From positions 23,290,806 to 23,354,805 of the forward strand of contig CM048848.1 in assembly GCA_026545225.1 (NCBI GenBank): a DNA stretch of 64,000 nucleotides. Direction: 5' to 3'. Source of the stretch: Cornus controversa. Lineage: Eukaryota; Streptophyta; Magnoliopsida; Cornales; Cornaceae. The notes under the pieces are model-generated. The model saw nothing but the letters and a program-made list of their open reading frames with translations. It did no database searches and was not told the origin of the DNA. Every line of letters starts with the position of its first letter. The first letter of the stretch is position 1. The position numbers and the translations under genes were made by a program. Below are positions 53,447 through 64,000 of this stretch, piece after piece.

Positions 53447-55950
53447 CACCAGGCCCACCAAATCCTGATTTAAAGAGTAGATAAGGATCTTAAGCTCATC
53501 ATTTCCCATCATCTTTTGTTCTTCTTGAATTTGCCTAGCAGAATCTTCAGCAGATTGGTTACACCATCTCACTTGAATCATCTCTAGAGTAGGAATATTC
53601 CCTAAACTAGATGGGATTTCCTCAAACCACTGACAGTCATCCAACACTAACGTTCGAAGGTTGACAAAGTGATCATTAGAAGTGTTCCATCGCTTAATAA
53701 ATAGGCCTTGAAATTTCAGGAACCTTAGTTTATGAAACTCACCATCATTTGTGTCCCAAGTTGGTCCTTCGAATGCCTTGGATGATAATTTGAGAACCTC
53801 AAGGTTGGGTAACCTTCCAAGGATTGACATTTTCTCCCAAGGTAGATGAAAGTTTGATAAAGTGAGGCTTTTGAGATTTGGTGGGAACGCGTACATATGC
53901 GGATCACGTATCCTTTTGGGAGGAGGCCTTCTTAAGTCCTTGTGGAATAACTTCAAGGTTTCAAGGTGAATTAGAAAGTCCAATGTAGGAAAACCATAAT
54001 CTTGGCATTTTAGTTTTTTAAGATTGGGAAACAATTCCAAGCCACACTCCCCACTTAGAAGATCTAATTTGCCTATGGTTTGTAGGTATACAAAGGAAGA
54101 TCCATCAAAGGGTACATCAAGAACAATGATAAGTCACCTGGTATACACATGTCTCAACTTCACCATTCTCTTAATATCATATAAAACTAAGGAACCCTTT
54201 GGTCCATCAATCATAAGGGTTTCTAGGTTCCAGAGGTTGGACATTGATAGTTGAACATGCTCATCATCAACATGAAGTGCTAAATACCTCAAATGAACTA
54301 GCTGTTCTATTTCTTTCGGAAAGATGATGACTTTGGTGGACAATAAATTTAGCACTCTGAGAAGTTTGAAGGCTTGACAAACAAATGAGACATCCTTCAT
54401 AAGCAAGTTATAAATCGAATGGCTAAAGGATAAGAAAGATCGAATGTATAGCTCAAAACCCTTTAAAGAAGTACAATCAACAATGTTATCATGGATGCAC
54501 ATGCAACGTTGCTTATATGCAAAGGGATTTGAAAAGGATGAAGAAAAAGCCTGTTCATACCGGAGAATATGTTGAAAAAAATTCAATTCTTGAGCTTTTC
54601 TCAAGCATAAATTACGCAAAAGATCATGAACACGACACACTTTGATTTTACCATTGGACCTTTTCTTGGAAGCAATTACTAGACTTCTGTCAACTAGATC
54701 CATCAAATAATCCTCTGCTATTTCCTCCAAACTTTTCTGATCATTTTGCCTTATGAATCCCTCGGCGATCCATAACCACATCAACTGCCACACAGGTATT
54801 TTATAGTCTTCTGGAAATGCGCCAAAATAAAGGAAGCATGGTTTCAAGTGATAAGGCAAGTGGTTGTAACTCAATGCTAGTGTGTTCATGTACTGCTTTA
54901 GGTCACTTACAATATATGAACTTACACCTTCAGCAACTTGCCTCCACCAGTATTGTGTCTTCTCTTTCTTTGCAAGAAGTCTAGATACTACAGCAATTGC
55001 AAGTGGTAGTCCTTGGCATTTTGTGGCAATTATCTTCTCGATTTCCAATAACTTTGGAGGGCAGCTTTCTTTCTGAAATGACTTCTGTTCCAGTAGTTCC
55101 CAACTTTCATCTTCATTCAAAAATCGTAAATAGTGAGGTTTGGCATTCAAAGACACAGCAACGTCGACAATCCGGCTGGTGAACATAATTCTACTTCCAT
55201 TGTTATCATTTGGGAAATATCTTTTCAAATTATCCCAAGCTCCAATGTTCCATATATCATCAATAACAATGAGATATTTATTACCTTTTAGGCGTTTGTA
55301 TAGCTCTTCACCCAACTTTTCATCGTTCATTTGGTTGATTATGCCTGTAAGCTGAATACATGCAGAACTTAAAATGCTAAGCAACAAGTCTCTCTTCTGG
55401 TACACTTGAGACACATAGGTCCATGCACGAATATAAAAGTGATATTCGATGAAAGGATCATTGTACACTTTTTTGGTCAAAGTTGTCTTCCCGAGTCCAG
55501 GCATCCTAACGATTGGGATAATCTTTAGTTGTTTTTCATGTTCTTCAGTAAGAAACTCTATAATTGTTGTCGCATCATCATCAAAACCCACAATAATATC
55601 TCCCTTTACAATAGGGTTGTTGGCTCTTGATGAAGCACCATGGGAAGGCTTTCTGATTTGTGGGACTTCGATGCCATACATCTTCTTGTCATAGATCTGT
55701 AACACTTCTATCTTGATAGACTTGATCTCTTCTATGACGCTTTCTAAGCTTTGGTGACTTTTCTTTTCAGAATCATGCTCTCCTATGACATTCTTCGTCT
55801 TTTTGGTAGAACCACAGTCAAGGCAGCTTCTTTTACCCATAAGGATTTAATCCCTTCCACGACATTCCTCCTCTTTCTGGAAGAACCATGGATGACTTTT
55901 CTCAACCATGATGAGAGACTTGATTGCTTTGGGCTAAAATTCAGCAAGGT

Positions 55951-56163
55951 GTTATCTTCTACCTTAGATGCCACATCTTTAAGTGTCTTTGGCATGCTCC
56001 TTTCTTTTAGCATGACTGCATCAACTATGGACGAGTCAATGATATCTTCAGCCTCAGAAGTCACATCTTTAATTTTCCCTTCCATGATCCTTTCTTTTTG
56101 CATGACTGCATCGACTATGAACGTGTCGATGATATCTTCCACCTCAGAAGTCACATCTCTAAT
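55951..56163 (-). repeat. 90-bp tandem repeat inside the NLR coiled-coil (2.4 units)
   Basis: Residues 72-101, 102-131 and 132-142 repeat (I/L)(R/K)DVTSEVEDIIDxxIVDAV with a 30-residue period. It carries three copies of the acidic EDVID-like patch normally present once (EDIID, EDIID, then EDN). Confidence 0.92.
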
Positions 56164-56376
56164 TCTTGTCACAAGATCATTCACTTTCTCAAGTTCATTG
56201 CATTTTTCCTCCGACTCATAGAGAAACATTCGCAGGAACTGAAACTCTGAATAAAGCCATTCAATTTGGTCTTTCTCAATGAGTTTGTCCTCATAAACCT
56301 TGAGAATCAGTTCATTGTTGCAATTTATCAGCTGTATCATGTTCTCCAATAGAAAATCAAGAGCAGTGTCTGCCAT

Positions 56377-58267
56377 CTCTCACTCAGTTAGAAATTTTGC
56401 AGCAAAAGTTGGTAATTCAACATTTCAACTGTTGAAGATTAAACAGATTATGCAACTGCAGAGAGTAGAAAAAAATGGAAGGTTAATACAGTCTTTAAAT
56501 TAATATAAAACTTTGTGTTAATTATGATATCAGTTTGTCCACTTTGGAGACCGGGGGTGAGCGATCCAGATTATAATATTATTAGATGAAATTAGCAATG
56601 TCATTTAACATAAATTAAAGGTGCTTAACGACCAGAAAAAAGGTGCATAAATTTATTTAAATGGTAAGACATATTAGAACATTTCTTAGAAGTTAACATC
56701 ACATACAGAAAAATACCTTCTCCAAGTAGATGGAAATTTACCTAGCAACTCAAAAATCAGATTTTTGGCCTAATTTGGGTATTCTATATTTTCGTTACTT
56801 TAACAAAATTTGGTCACTTCTTTCAAAAATTTTGCAGCAGAAACTGGTAATTCAACTTTGATGATTAAGCAGACCATGCAACTAGAGAAATTAGAAGAAA
56901 TGGTAGGTTAACACTGCACAACTGGTATTTAAAATATTTTTTTTTATTTTGATGATTATATAATGTAATGATCTCCACTGTCCATTTCAGAGACCGCGGT
57001 GATTGATGCAAATTTTTTTTTTTTTTTCTTTTCTAAAACAATCGACCACATACTCTGAAACACAAGTACCTCCCCTGAGTAAGATGCAAAATTTAAACTA
57101 TAATTCATATATCAGATTTCTGTATTCTGTCACTTAAACAAAATTTGACCGAATTTTGATACATCTTATGAAAAATCTGCCTAGCTTTAACGTAAAATCT
57201 GAAGAAAAAAAAAATAATAGTTAAGAAAAATGAATGGCCCCATTTTGGTATGACTTTCGATACTAATTTTTCCACCTTCAGTTTTTCAACTTCTTCTTCT
57301 ATTATTTATGTGGATGCCATAACAACAACAACAACTGTAATATCATTGTAAAATCTTCTACTAATAATATTAATCCCCGACTACTGATTTCTTTTTCCCT
57401 CTTTTTTTCTCTGCAAGTTGTAATCTATGAGGTTTACTATCAATTTTCTCAGCAAAAATAAAAACACATAAATACACAGATGTATTTAGATAAGTTTGAA
57501 CGTACCTGAATGGTTTTTGTTGGCGAGTCTCTACCATCAAACACACTGTTTCATGACATCGAAGGGAGAATTTTGCTAGATTTCATAGCAGCAGACCTTG
57601 GAGTTATTTGAGATCGTCGGGTTCAAGGCAAGTATGCTTTAGGGCATAACAAGTCAAAGTCAAATGTATTCCATTCCAAGAAGGCTGCATAAATATGCGA
57701 AATTAACGTTACATTTTTTAAATTAAACCACCAACCACACCATCGTCTAGACTAGGATACCTTTGGATGAAACCCTTGGTTTTCAGATTCAGCTTTCCAT
57801 TCGAGGTGCAATTTGAGTAGCCTAACTCTAGCTCAGTTGAGTCTACTCCATCTTATTTACAATTAAATTAAGATGGAATTTATATTGAATAATACTAATC
57901 TTAACTTAATTTGAATTGGACTTTGGTTGGACTGTGGACGACCTGTAACCAAAGTATTGTGTATTCGATAAATTGTTATTTCTTATTATAAAGAGAAATG
58001 GAGAGTTATTATTGACTGAGTAAATAAATTGTTACTATGCTATTGACTATTTTTTACTCAAACCCAAAAAACAACATTACTTTTAGGGTAAATATTAATG
58101 AGACCTCCTGATGTTTATATTGACGCACGATCACAACTTTGTTAATTTTTGTCACCAACATTTCCTGTAACTCGGACTCAGTAAATTATTATTTTTTATT
58201 GTAAAAAGAAATAGAGAATTGTCATTGACTGAGTAGGTATGTTGTAAGCATACTATAAAATATTTTT
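56377..58267. other. Upstream flank of the NLR, with diverged tandem duplication
   Basis: No gene. 56389-56822 and 56823-57160 are diverged direct copies (shared blocks AAATTTTGCAGCA, GGTAATTCAAC, ATGCAACT, AGAGACCG, TTAACAAAATTTG-like). On the minus strand a consensus splice donor CAG|GTACGT near 57508 could end a 5'-UTR exon of the NLR, with an acceptor somewhere before 56376. A second diverged pair of about 75 bp is at 57967-58044 and 58183-58256. Confidence 0.5.
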
Positions 58268-58521
58268 GGGAAAATTAGATTTTGGTGACCAAAATTAAAA
58301 AAAATTAATTTACAGTGACTTTCAACTCAATAAAAGGTAAATAATGATCAATCTTAAAAAATAATTGTCAATGAGTGACCATTTAACTTTAATGTCCAAA
58401 ATATCCTCCTTTTATTTAAAAATTCTCAATTCCTTATTCGTCTTCTCTAATCTCAATTCTAATTATCAAATCTTCAAAAGACATACAAAGATTCTAGAAA
58501 AGAAAGTATATATATAGAGAG

Positions 58522-58589
<68 letters not shown>

Positions 58590-58872
58590 GACATATATGT
58601 TCATCTTACAATTAATGCATGTGCATATATGAATTTTTTTTTCTTTGGTAGATTTTAGGGCTCCAAAGATACAGCAAGAGTTATAACTTGAAATGAATTA
58701 CTTATGGATTACCTGATATAAAAAAAAATTAAAAAAAAAGAGATATGAGATAGTAGGTAATATGTTTATTAGCCAAGTCTATTCATATCCTCCAATATTC
58801 CTTATTAATAATTAATTGCACCCAAATTAGGGTTTTTTTTTATTTATTTTTTAATGAGATATTAATATACAA

Positions 58873-58914
<42 letters not shown>

Positions 58915-59170
58915 TCTTTAGAATGTATATATGTTCATATATTGTATACAAGTCATTGAATTCTTTTAATTTTTTGATATTTGGGTTTGAAAAAAATGAA
59001 GAAAAGATGGGGATTTATGAACAGAATGAAGGGTATTTTGGACTTTAAGATTAAATGATCATTTATTAGTAATTATTTTTTAAGTTTGGTCACTATTTAC
59101 CTTTTATTGAATTTAAGGTTACTAAATAGCAATATTTTTTCAATTTTGGTCACTGAAATCTAATTTTCCC
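58268..59170. mobile_element. Mutator-like MITE with long inverted repeats and 9-bp duplication
   Basis: 903 bp. The ends are GGGAAAATTAGATTTTGG and its near-complement, and inverted repeats of about 150 bp are alignable by eye (shared GTGACCAAAATT, CAATAAAAGGTAAATA, TTAAAAAATAATT, AAAGTCCAAAATA with changes). The 9-bp target duplication AATATTTTT (58259-58267, 59171-59179) is perfect, the length expected of Mutator transposases. The interior is non-coding with (TC)n/(TA)n at about 58525-58587 and (TA)n at about 58876-58912. Not autonomous. Confidence 0.9.
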
Positions 59171-59179
59171 AATATTTTT

Positions 59180-60056
59180 TCCTCTATTCCCAATTGCAGC
59201 CTTACTTTTATTTATTTTATATTTTTAAATGTATTATATTTTAGACCATAAGGTCAGTCAAATTATCTCTGTACTTAAAGTTTCGTTAAACTAGCTGACC
59301 TCCTAATTTACCCTCACCAAATATCTCCTTATTGCTGATGTATTTGTTGAGGTCATCACATTTATGTTAAATTCCTAATTTACCCTTGCCATACTTTACC
59401 TTTTGGAGATCTGACTTCTCTCCCTCACTCACTCTCTTCATACTCTGTTCGATCAAATCCTGAACTACGGTAATCATTGTAAAATGCGTCAGTCTTTCCT
59501 TCTTTGGGTCTAAACTCCGACGCCATGTGGCAAGAACTATCGTTCAAATTGCGCACAGCTTTACAAAACCGATAAAAATGTATATCCTTGAAGTGTGCTA
59601 TAGCAACTTTTATCATCACATGAAACACCTCAGGGTTTGTACAATCAATGGGTGTATCAACTTCACCCTCACATTCAAGATTCAGAGTCCTAGAATCAAC
59701 ATCAGTAACGTTTAAAATCAATGGAAATTTTTAGAATCAACTTTTTCATTGTAAAGACTATACCAATTAGTCAATTATTTGGCCAGAAATGCGACAAGGG
59801 ACAACAAGAAGAATCGGATCACCTTCTATGGAACATCATCACTCGAAAGGAAACTATATATGATAGTATATTAAGAGTCAAAAAAACTATTAATTATTCC
59901 TATATACATATTCATGATATATCCTAATTAAGTACTTTAATTTAATTTTATTTTTTTTGTAGGAGGAGTCCGGCCAGCTTAAATAGAACTAATATATAGT
60001 ATATATGCATGTGTTTATGTGTATACAATGTATTAATATATTATCATATATAGTTG
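59180..60056. other. Intergenic, with one unrecognised ORF
   Basis: AT-rich apart from the 98-codon minus-strand frame 59425-59721. Nothing else recognisable. Confidence 0.6.
59425..59721 (-). pseudogene. Unrecognised 98-codon ORF, probably a gene fragment
   Basis: The frame reads like real protein, not composition noise: ECEGEVDTPIDCTNPEVFHV, MIKVAIAHFKDIHFYRFCKA, HMASEFRPKEGKTDAFYNDY, then an acidic end. It has a fair Cys, His and aromatic content and a local GC rise. The pattern FRPKEGKTxAFYxDYR reminds me of a conserved block in an uncharacterised plant protein family, but I cannot name it with confidence. No flanking exons or promoter are visible, so it is best treated as a fragment. 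Confidence 0.35.
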
Positions 60057-60061
60057 CCTTT

Positions 60062-62755
60062 TGTAATACCCCATAATTTTGAGGTCATTTTCATTTCATA
60101 TTTTATTTGCTATTTTTTTTATTTGTTTTAATTTAAGTGCTTTAATTTGTTTTAATTTAAGTGCCTTAATGTTTAAATTTAAATTGTTCCTTGCGTGCTT
60201 TGCATATTGTATGTGTTTAATTAATTCTTTTGTACTTTAACTGTTTTGAATTTACTTGCTTTATGTGCGAAGTAGATTTTTGTATGCCTAAATTGTTCAA
60301 GAAATGTTTAAGATATGGTAGGACGGTTGATTTTATTTTTATTTTTAATTCTCGTTGGATTGGGTCTTTGGTTTTTTTGTTATTTTAAATTTTGGTTTGG
60401 CTTAGGGAGAAATTGGGTTGAGTTGGACTAGAATCATTGGGCTAGGTACATACGTATGGGCTAGGGTTTATTATGTATATGTTTCCCTTTTATTTATTTA
60501 GTTATTTTATTTTTATTTCAGTTTTTAAATAATTTTCTTAAAAAAGGGGGGGAAATATTAAAGAAAATAGGGGACTAGGGTTTTTGTCGTTAGTTTTACG
60601 CACAGAAACCAAAAGTGTAGATGCAAGAGAGAAGACGGAGAAGGAGTGATCGAGTGGACGAGTTTCGAGTCATCGAAGAGGCAAGTTCTACTCTTCTCTT
60701 CCCCTTTGAATCTGTATACATAGACTAAATCCTGCAATGTTTAAATTTTTTGTTGCATCGTGTATCTAATCATTCATTTTTGGTATAAAATTGATTATAT
60801 TAATCTGACTTTTTTGTGGATCATGATTTCTATGCAATTATATTGGCAGTTGAGTATTGGTGTTGGAATATTTATATACACACATATAAATACACGCATA
60901 CATGTATGTGATGAATATGTTGATTTGCTAAGTTTAAATTCACTACTATTTAATATAGCAATTTATGGTTTGTTGAGTTGTTCTTGCTAGATTAACTTAC
61001 CCTTGAACATTCGGGAATGGATCATGGAGGATTTAAGTTTAATTTTGAAAATTTGTTGAAGAACCATAGAAGTTGTGATTTGGGGGTTTTCGTTTCGGGG
61101 CATTTTTGATGGGGCATTTGGTACCCCTAGATAGCTTACTACGAGAGGAGAAGATCAGTATAAAATTTGAGGCGAACAGAGGGCGAAAAGTGGCCAAAAA
61201 TGAGCTGTATGCGCTCATAAATAGTGCGCGCAAGCTGGGAGTTGAAGAAGGTTGGGGCAGCCTTCCCCACTCGCCCCACCGGCGCATAGCAGTGCGTGGT
61301 GCCGGCACCAGCCGACGCGGAGGAAGGCACTGATGGGCCCAACTCGCCGGCGCCCAGTTTGGGTCCAGTTCAAATTAGTTTGATATTTTTTTTATTTTAA
61401 AATCTTTGAAAAATCTTAAAATTTTCGGAAAACTATTTTTTCAAAATACTTTAATATTTTAGAAATTTTCCAAATTTTTAATTCAACTTCCTGGGGGTTA
61501 AATAAGCTTGGGTTGTAAATTTCTTTATGTAATTAAACTCCCTTGTTATAAAACTTTTTTTAAAAAAAATGTATTCAAAAGTAATTCTTTTATTTCTTTT
61601 AAATTTTTGAAAAATTTTAGAATAATTGGGTAAAGTTCTTAACCATAGTTTAGGCCTGGAAACATAGATTAGAAATATGTTTGACACTCTCGATGACTTC
61701 AGTACGTGGGAGAAGTGATTTGATGGTTGGTCTTTAAATTGTGGGTTAGATTGTTACAGCTTCATTGTGTTTCTTTGAAATCCTATTTCGTGCATGAGAT
61801 ACTTGTTTTGGTTTAATTGTAAATGTGTTAATTGTATTGTGATGGTGAAATTTTCGTTAATTTAGATTCATATGTTTGCGCAATTTAAATCGTTATGCAC
61901 CTTCTTTTATTTCATGTAGTAAGTTGGTTTGGGAGGCGTGTAAGGATTGCAGGGAGGCATGTTAGGATTGCCAATACCTATTAAGGTATCTAAGATTAAG
62001 GAAGGCATGTAAGGATTGCCAGGGGGCATGTCAGGATTGTCAATACCTATTAAGGTATCGAAGGATAATAATGGTGGTATGTCCGGATTGCTTAGATTTA
62101 AGAAAATACATGTTTATGTTACTTTATTTTGAACTTAAAGAATGTGTTCATTTTTGTATGATAAGGGTTTGTTGGGACATTGTAAAAGATGACATTTATT
62201 TGAAAAATATGAACTGGATAAGGAATGACCTATATGTTTACACTTATATTTTTCTTTTGTGTCTCTCATATTGAGGGTATATATATCGGTTCTCCAATTA
62301 TGATGTAGTAGAGAGGGCTTGCTCGTGGGTTTAACCCACTTTGTTGATATTTCAGGTCCCAGGTCGATTCCACCGCAAGAATAGAGTCTTGGGGTTTGGT
62401 TGTGGCAGACATCTCCTCTCATTAGTTATAGAGTAGGAACTTATTCTCTTCTTCAAGTTCAAACTATGAACTCTTTTGAGACTTTGGTTGTTGATTTTTA
62501 ATTTAGAGTTAAAACTCTTGTTCTTTCTGGTTAAGGGGTTCTTGGGTTACGAGATTTTCAAATTGTATTACCAGACAGGTACTTTATTTATTTAACGTTT
62601 TATTTTGATTCGGATGGACTTTTTATTCCGCTTTTAAAATTTATTTCATTCTGTCTTTTGTACTCTATGATTGTTGCTCTTAGTTGTAAATATCTCTCAG
62701 ATTTTGTGTATGAGACTGACCACCTCATGCGCAAAATTTGTTGGGGGGTATTTCA
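60062..62755 (+). mobile_element. Solo LTR of the E1 family
   Basis: 2694 bp from TGTAATACCCCATAATTTTG to TTTCA with a perfect 5-bp target duplication CCTTT (60057-60061 and 62756-62760). Colinear with the E1 LTRs (leader-like block near 60580-60710, repeat block near 61930-62075, end block near 62290-62755). It lacks any internal sequence, so it is the product of LTR-LTR recombination. A GC-rich segment at about 61240-61370 has no counterpart in E1. Short ORFs inside are chance. Confidence 0.93.
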
Positions 62756-62760
62756 CCTTT

Positions 62761-63139
62761 TGAGTGATGATGTTCCATGGAGGTGAGAGGAAAAAGAACA
62801 GTGGAGAGAGGCGTGAATGTGAGAAGGGGTGAAAGAGAGAAAATGGTAAATATAGAACGTCAATTACCCAAATAAAGTTAGGTTAATCCCATTTATCCTT
62901 ATTTATTACATTTTAAATTTTGTAATTAAAGTTGATGTGCTCATTTTTTTATTGAAACACATTAGTAGTCAGGAGAGCTTACCTACTCACTGGTGAGTAA
63001 GCAAGTATTTTCCTATATTTTATAGTCATCATCAACCTTTTTATCAAGAGAGCTACTATTCACTCTCCAAAAATGTCTTTAGGAACTCCAATCTTATTTC
63101 TTAATAATTAAATGACAAAATAAACCTAAACAATCCCTA
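62761..63139. other. Intergenic, nothing recognised
   Basis: AT-rich with a GAGAG-rich stretch near 62780-62840; no feature supported. Confidence 0.6.
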
Positions 63140-63140
63140 T

Positions 63141-63318
63141 AACCCTACGAGGTAGCTCGACTGGTCAGGCCTTGCATTTACTCCCCAATGGTCACTGATT
63201 TGAGTCTCTTTAAAGCCACTAGAGGTTTACCCGGTCGTTAACTTCAGATTTTCATTAGATTAATTGAGGTGCGTGCAAGCTGGCCCGAACACCCATGATT
63301 AAGGGGAAAAAAAAAAAA
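63141..63318 (+). mobile_element. tRNA-derived SINE (Au-like)
   Basis: Starts near ACGAGGTAGCTCGACTGGTC (a box-A-like pol III element) and has a decayed box B region (ACTGATTTGAGTCTC). It ends with the block GTGCGTGCAAGCTGGCCCGA then ACACCC, which is characteristic of a widespread eudicot SINE, followed by an A tract (63306-63318). No target duplication could be fixed with confidence; limits are within a few bases. Confidence 0.7.
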
Positions 63319-64000
63319 TCAACCAAACTTAGGCATTTCTCTCACTTCCTTACCTCCTCTCTCTTTCATCTCTACCTATGTCTTGGTCAAGCTGGGGAAC
63401 CGCTTTATGGCTTTAGTTTGTAGCAAGGAGGTGCATTGGTTAATCTCCACTTCTCCAACAAATAACATATAGCATTTACTCGATCTCTTCCCCACTTCTT
63501 CCAGAGATCTTTGTTGGAAAAAATTGTACCACTATTAATGGTTTATCCTTCCGGACCCAAACTTGCCGCTCTTCTCCATCAAAATTGAATTATAATTCAT
63601 TTTGGTCTCTTTCTTCCAATCAATAACAACATCTCTATAAAACTAATCTTCCTAAATCATTTTAAAAAAAAACAAAAATTATAGAATTTCGTGGCCAAGC
63701 GCTATTCTGGTTGTTGATACCTTGGCTCTAGCATTTTTATTGTACGAAAATGGTGAATCATGATAGAAGTTTTCGATGCTCTAGGAGGGTATTTTTTGAA
63801 CGTGGGGGGTGTTATGTGCACTATATCTAGACTACATAGTTGTTTTTTGTACTTCACCCTTTATACTTATATATATTTTAATAAACGTACTCGTAAATTT
63901 GATTATAAAAGCCTCGTATGACTCGTATCGTGAACCTGACTTGTTATATTTGAAATCGGAATCTTTTCAGTGCATTGAATGGTGCCAGTGCTCTTTAAAT
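63319..64000. other. Intergenic to the window edge, nothing recognised
   Basis: No ORF or repeat boundary that I can support. Phrases such as 63400-63560 look transcribed (balanced composition) but have no readable protein. Confidence 0.5.

Larger units (their letters stand above)
53360..56376 (-). pseudogene. CC-NB-ARC-LRR (R1/Tm-2-like) resistance-type gene, frameshift plus stop
   Basis: Cytoplasmic immune-receptor type, single-exon layout. ATG 56376: a coiled-coil/Rx-like N-terminus (198 codons) with the EDVID-like motif EDIID in triplicated 30-residue units. Frame 56376 runs to 55783, while the NB-ARC frame opens at about 55843, so a small indel lies between. NB-ARC: MPGLGKTTLTKKVY (P-loop; usual preceding Gly is Arg), YLIVIDDIW (kinase 2), GSRIMFTSR, CQGLPLAIAVVSRLL, CFLYFGAFPEDYKI and VHDLL (MHD with Val). 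An in-frame TGA at 54134-54136 separates it from the LRR part (PNLKKLKC, LKSLTLSNFHLP, LPNLEVLKLSSKAFEG, LRTLVLDDCQW). The C-terminus is an acidic repeat. As read it cannot make a full protein; assembly error is an alternative. Confidence 0.88.

Noticed and set aside
1-64000. CRISPR arrays, bacterial operons, rRNA or tRNA genes
   Set aside because: Sequence is clearly plant nuclear. The tandem repeats lack spacer/repeat organisation, and no rRNA or intact tRNA gene was recognised.

Overview
This window is a repeat-dominated stretch of a flowering-plant nuclear genome, most likely a eudicot. The evidence is Ty3/Gypsy elements with plant-type primer-binding sites, a CACTA transposon, a plant L1-type LINE, a Mutator-type MITE, a tRNA-derived SINE and a CC-NB-ARC-LRR resistance-type gene. 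The NLR resembles the R1/Tm-2-like group familiar from asterids, which is only a weak hint at lineage. Apart from the NLR locus (53.4-56.4 kb), I see no gene that is not inside a mobile element.

Layout: positions 1-51615 are one old Tekay/Del-like Gypsy element (E1, + strand). Its 5' LTR is cut by the window edge, and it has been blown apart by later insertions. Inside its pol gene lies E2 (3168-36078, +), an Athila-like element. Inside E2, with a perfect AGCTC target duplication, lies E3 (7553-29637, -), a second copy of the same family. The left LTR of E3 was hit twice: by E4 (8400-12772, a 4.4-kb solo LTR with a perfect GGTTC duplication) and by E5 (12941-20426, a young gag-only LTR element). 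The 3' LTR of E1 (37179-51615) is interrupted by an 11.4-kb CACTA element (40096-51530) that carries a host exon resembling glyoxylate/succinic-semialdehyde reductase and was itself hit by a 5.2-kb LINE (45161-50361). To the right are a broken NLR gene (-), a 0.9-kb Mutator-like MITE with a perfect 9-bp duplication, a solo LTR of the E1 family with a perfect CCTTT duplication, and a SINE.

How the parts work together: no element here carries an intact reverse transcriptase or integrase. E2 and E3 encode Gag-protease plus a second ORF of about 407 codons in place of RT/RNaseH/integrase. That second ORF is preceded in both copies by a TATA-like box, a pyrimidine-rich leader and a GT-AG intron, which looks like a separate transcription unit. 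E5 keeps only Gag (612 codons, intact) and has lost the protease in frame. All three must have relied on enzymes supplied in trans. Arrays of TCGATCAATCGA-type near-palindromes lie upstream of the LTR TATA-like tract and of the internal TATA-like box in E2/E3, and a GGGCGATCGATCGCCC array sits in the equivalent part of E5. This shared design is the most unusual thing in the window.

All boundaries, target duplications and frame lesions were read by eye from the sequence. Family names come from memory of conserved motifs, without database searches.
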